Assembly: GCA_021798135.1 (NCBI GenBank)
Contig: JAJZYI010000017.1
Coordinates: 1-22,540 of the forward strand
Direction: 5' to 3'
From: Actinomycetes bacterium
Lineage (GTDB): Bacteria; Actinomycetota; Acidimicrobiia; Acidimicrobiales; UBA8190
Length of the DNA stretch: 22,540 nt
Under the pieces are notes generated by a model. The model saw only the letters and a program-made list of their open reading frames with translations, ran no database searches and was not told where the DNA came from. The translations under genes were made by a program, and so were the position numbers. Below are positions 20,226 to 22,540 of this stretch, piece after piece (the first letter of the stretch is position 1; every line of letters starts with the position of its first letter).

Positions 20226-22450
20226 GGCGCCACCTCCAGGAGCAGGTTGCCCGACGCGTCGCAGCGGGCCGACCATCCTGGCGGCACCACCACCGTCGTG
20301 TCGGCCTCGTCGACGAGCAGGGGCCCGGCGCATCCGGCACCTCGCAGCGCGCTGCGCCCGACGACGGGCACCTCGTGCGGCCGGCCGTCGAAGCTGGCGA
20401 CGCGCACCTCGTCGGCGCCGTCGGCGGCGGGCGCCGCGGGCGCGCCCGGCGGGCCGGCGTGGCCGACGTGGCCGGGGATGCCGGGGAAGCCGGGCGGGCC
20501 GGGGATGCCGGCTCGGCCGGGCCCGAGCCGCTGCGGCCCGCCGACCCGCCGCCGGGCGGTGGCCCGCACCCGCACGACTTCGACCGAGCCCCGGCTGCCG
20601 TGGCCGAACTCGGCGAGGTGCCGCTCGTGGAACCGGTTCGCCAGCTCGGCCGCCGCCCGCGCGTCGAGCACGGCGTCGGGCAGGGCGAGGGTCAGCTCCG
20701 ACGCCTCGCCCGGGTAGCGCACGTCCACGTCCACCAGCACCTCGGTCGCCGCCGAGCCGGCGCCGCCGTCCTCGCCGGGGACCGCCTGCAGCGTGCTGTC
20801 GAGGACCGACCGCTGCTCGGCCGCCAGGCGGGCGACGGTGGTGCCGATCGCCCCCACCGTGTCGTCGCCCAGCGGCAGCCCGACGGTCTCGGTGACGCTC
20901 AGCTCCACCGGCGCCTGCAGGAGCCCGACGGCGCTGAGCACCCCGGCGAGCGGCGGCACCACGACGCGGCGGATCCCGACGGCCGCCGCCAGGCTGGCGG
21001 CGTGGATCCCCCCGCCGCCGCCGAAGGCGACGAGCGTGTACTCCCCGACCGTCCGCCCCCGCTCGGTCGTGACGGCCCGCAGGACCCGGGCCATCTGCTG
21101 GTTCGCCACCCGGTGCACGGCCAGGGCCGCCTCGGGGACCGTCAGGCCCAGGGGCCCGGCGACGTCGCGGGCGAGGGCGGCCGCGGCGAGCCCGGCGTCC
21201 GCCCCCGCGCCCGAGGCAACCAGGTGGCGCTCCGACACCAGGCCGAGGAGCAGGTTGGCGTCGGTGACGGTCGCGGCCGTGCCGCCGCGCCCGTAGCAGG
21301 CGGGGCCCGGGTCGGCGCCAGCGCTCTGGGGCCCGACGCGGAGCGCGCCGCCGGCGTCGACGCGGGCGATGCTGCCGCCGCCGGCACCGACCTCGGCCAG
21401 GTCGACCACCGGCAGCCGCACCGCGTAGCCCGCGCCGCGCAGCAGCCGGCTCGCCGCCGACAGCTCGGAGCCGACGGACAGCTCGTTGGAGCGCTGCGGG
21501 GTGAAGTCCTCGATGAGCGACGCCTTGGCCGTCGTCCCCCCCATGTCGAAGCTGATGGCGCGGCGGTCACCGGTCGTCCGGGCGACGTGCGCGGCGGCGA
21601 GGACCCCCGCCGCCGGTCCGGACTCGACCAGGTGGGCCGGGAGCGCGGCGGCTGCCGCCGCCGGCATCATGCCGCCTCCCGACTGCATCACCAGGACGGG
21701 GGCCTCGCTGCCCAGCTCGGCCAGCCCCGCCACCAGCCGGTCCAGGTACGCCGAGATGACCGGCCGCAGGTAGGCGTTGACGACGGCCGTGCTGGTGCGC
21801 TCGAACTCGCCGATCTCCCGCACCACGTCGGTCCCGGCGGTCACGAGCACGCCGGGGTGACGGCGGCGCACGAAGTCGGCCACCAGCCGCTCGTGGACGG
21901 GAGCCGCGTGCGCGTTCACCAGCGACACCGCCACCGACACGACCCCGCCGCGGACGGCGTCGTCGAGCGGACCGGCGAGCGGGCCGACGTCGACCGGCGT
22001 CACGACGTCGCCGTCGGCGCCGATCCGCTCGTCCACCTCCAGGCGCAGGTGCCGGGGCACGAGCGGCGGAGGCTTCCGCCAGGCGAGGTCGTAGATCGTC
22101 GGGGTGCGCAGCCGCCCGATCTCGAGCACGTCGCGGAATCCCCGCGTCGTGACCAGCGCCGTGGGCGGCCCGGAGCGCTCCAGCACGGCGTTGGTTCCGG
22201 CCGTGGTGGCGTGGAGGACGTGGCCGAGCGCGCCCGCCGGCACCGCGGCGCGCCCGAGGACCGCGGCCATGCCCTGGAGCACGCCGCGCTCGAAGCCGTC
22301 CGGCGTGCTCGGGACCTTGAGGGCCACGACCGCGCCGTCGCCGGCGTCGACGACGACGTCCGTGAAGGTCCCGCCGACGTCGGCCGCGACCCGGACAGCC
22401 GCGACCCGGACCGCGGCAGCCCGGACGGCGCCAGCCGGGACGGCGGTCAC
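20222..22450 (-). CDS. hyuA: Hydantoinase A/oxoprolinase family subunit (HyuA) with collagen-like insert
   Basis: This 742-residue protein is the ATP-binding subunit of the hydantoinase/oxoprolinase superfamily. It carries DVGGTFTDVV (24-33) and a later ISFDMGGTTAKASL, the two phosphate loops of the acetate-kinase-like fold, plus HATTAGTNAVLER, EIGEFERTSTAVVNAYLRP, LVESGPAAG and GPQSAGADPGPACYGRGG. All are typical of the family. Two features are odd. Residues about 3-22 are a degenerate pentapeptide repeat from a 15-bp DNA repeat, and residues 645-671 are nine consecutive Gly-X-Y triplets inside the C-terminal domain. The GTG at 22450 is the first in-frame start and overlaps a TGA (GTGA) that may end another gene upstream. 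It is coupled to hyuB at its 3' end. The substrate is unknown. Confidence 0.95.
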   Translation of the reverse strand: MTAVPAGAVRAAAVRVAAVRVAADVGGTFTDVVVDAGDGAVVALKVPSTPDGFERGVLQGMAAVLGRAAVPAGALGHVLHATTAGTNAVLERSGPPTALVTTRGFRDVLEIGRLRTPTIYDLAWRKPPPLVPRHLRLEVDERIGADGDVVTPVDVGPLAGPLDDAVRGGVVSVAVSLVNAHAAPVHERLVADFVRRRHPGVLVTAGTDVVREIGEFERTSTAVVNAYLRPVISAYLDRLVAGLAELGSEAPVLVMQSGGGMMPAAAAAALPAHLVESGPAAGVLAAAHVARTTGDRRAISFDMGGTTAKASLIEDFTPQRSNELSVGSELSAASRLLRGAGYAVRLPVVDLAEVGAGGGSIARVDAGGALRVGPQSAGADPGPACYGRGGTAATVTDANLLLGLVSERHLVASGAGADAGLAAAALARDVAGPLGLTVPEAALAVHRVANQQMARVLRAVTTERGRTVGEYTLVAFGGGGGIHAASLAAAVGIRRVVVPPLAGVLSAVGLLQAPVELSVTETVGLPLGDDTVGAIGTTVARLAAEQRSVLDSTLQAVPGEDGGAGSAATEVLVDVDVRYPGEASELTLALPDAVLDARAAAELANRFHERHLAEFGHGSRGSVEVVRVRATARRRVGGPQRLGPGRAGIPGPPGFPGIPGHVGHAGPPGAPAAPAADGADEVRVASFDGRPHEVPVVGRSALRGAGCAGPLLVDEADTTVVVPPGWSARCDASGNLLLEVAP
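20438..20518 (-). repeat. Collagen-like Gly-X-Y tract coded within hyuA
   Basis: Nine in-frame triplets, GRA GIP GPP GFP GIP GHV GHA GPP GAP, occupy residues 645-671 and are followed by an Ala/Pro-rich stretch. The DNA is a 9-base-periodic GC-rich run. It probably forms an exposed linker or surface loop before the last domain. Confidence 0.9.
22383..22442 (-). repeat. Degenerate 15-bp tandem repeat at the 5' end of hyuA
   Basis: Four 15-base units (22383-22397, 22398-22412, 22413-22427, 22428-22442) resemble gccgcgacccggaca; the first two differ at one base. They encode a run of (V/A)R(V/A)AA-like pentapeptides directly before the DVGGTFTD nucleotide-binding motif. Confidence 0.8.
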
Positions 22451-22540
22451 CCGCCCTCGCCCGACGACCGCCCGGGGGGCGCCGACGCGCCGGCCGCGCC
22501 CGGGGTGCCCGGGTGCTTCGGCGTGGTCGCCGGCCCGCCC
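22447..22540 (-). CDS. Possible C-terminal end of an upstream gene
   Basis: On the minus strand one frame is open from the window edge to a TGA at 22447-22449 that overlaps the hyuA GTG (GTGA). The 30 visible residues are Gly/Pro/Ala-rich and show no domain. The overlap style matches the other genes here, so a coupled upstream gene is likely, but the evidence is only position and frame. Confidence 0.4.
   Translation of the reverse strand, partial: GGPATTPKHPGTPGAAGASAPPGRSSGEGG

Noticed and set aside
17158..20340. Single 1060-codon fusion of HyuB-region and PrpD-like sequence
   Set aside because: The first ~595 codons of this frame are a shadow of hyuB; the PrpD-like protein starts at the GTG at 18555, which has its own ribosome site.
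18690..20717. 675-codon plus-strand open frame opposite hyuB/hyuA
   Set aside because: It is the antisense of hyuB, His/Arg/Pro-rich, with no recognisable domain.

Overview
The window is a very GC-rich (by eye around 70% or more), densely packed chromosomal segment with many GTG starts and 1-8 base stop/start overlaps. Together with the protein families seen (SEC-C-tailed radical SAM maturase, FadH/OYE-SDR pair, MeaB plus separate mutase subunits), this suggests an actinobacterium, but I cannot name a genus. I see no rRNA, tRNA, CRISPR array, phage gene or insertion sequence.

Layout: (1) 1-2913, plus strand: the tail of a membrane-anchored protein, an OYE/FadH-type flavin reductase with an Fe-S cluster, and a short-chain dehydrogenase, all joined by stop/start overlaps. 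(2) 2914-5425: a 21-bp minisatellite, a minus-strand anaerobic-sulfatase-maturase-like radical SAM/SPASM protein with no sulfatase in the window, and a divergent plus-strand isochorismatase-fold protein that lacks the usual cysteine. (3) 5571-11552, minus strand: a six-gene run encoding an acyl-CoA mutase large subunit, its B12-binding small subunit, a CaiB/BaiF CoA-transferase, a GntR regulator, the MeaB G-protein chaperone and a crotonase-fold enzyme. (4) 11791-15935, minus strand: a ribose-type ABC importer (tandem ATPase, permease, lipoprotein binding protein), with a small ORF wedged between permease and binding protein through ATGA overlaps at both ends. Three hairpins separate this unit from the mutase genes. 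(5) 15936-16352: an AT-rich promoter/operator in front of the importer. (6) 16353-22450, minus strand: a translationally coupled HyuA-HyuB-MmgE/PrpD-GntR set.

Working model (inference): regions 3-6 are one catabolic locus on one strand. The importer brings in an organic acid, lactam or sugar-like compound; HyuAB and the PrpD-like protein act on it or a relative; the CoA-transferase activates an acid; the B12 mutase, kept active by MeaB, rearranges its carbon skeleton; and the crotonase-fold protein, which resembles ethylmalonyl-CoA decarboxylase more than a hydratase, acts on the product. The two GntR/FCD regulators share FCD-domain features and may sense related ligands.

The strongest candidate for something undescribed is the mutase. 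It keeps the Tyr/Arg/His triad expected for a carboxylated acyl-CoA but has lost several other residues that are nearly invariant in methylmalonyl-CoA mutases. The PrpD-like, crotonase and isochorismatase-like proteins also carry substitutions at catalytic positions, so named family functions should be treated cautiously here. All alignments behind these statements were made by eye from memory.
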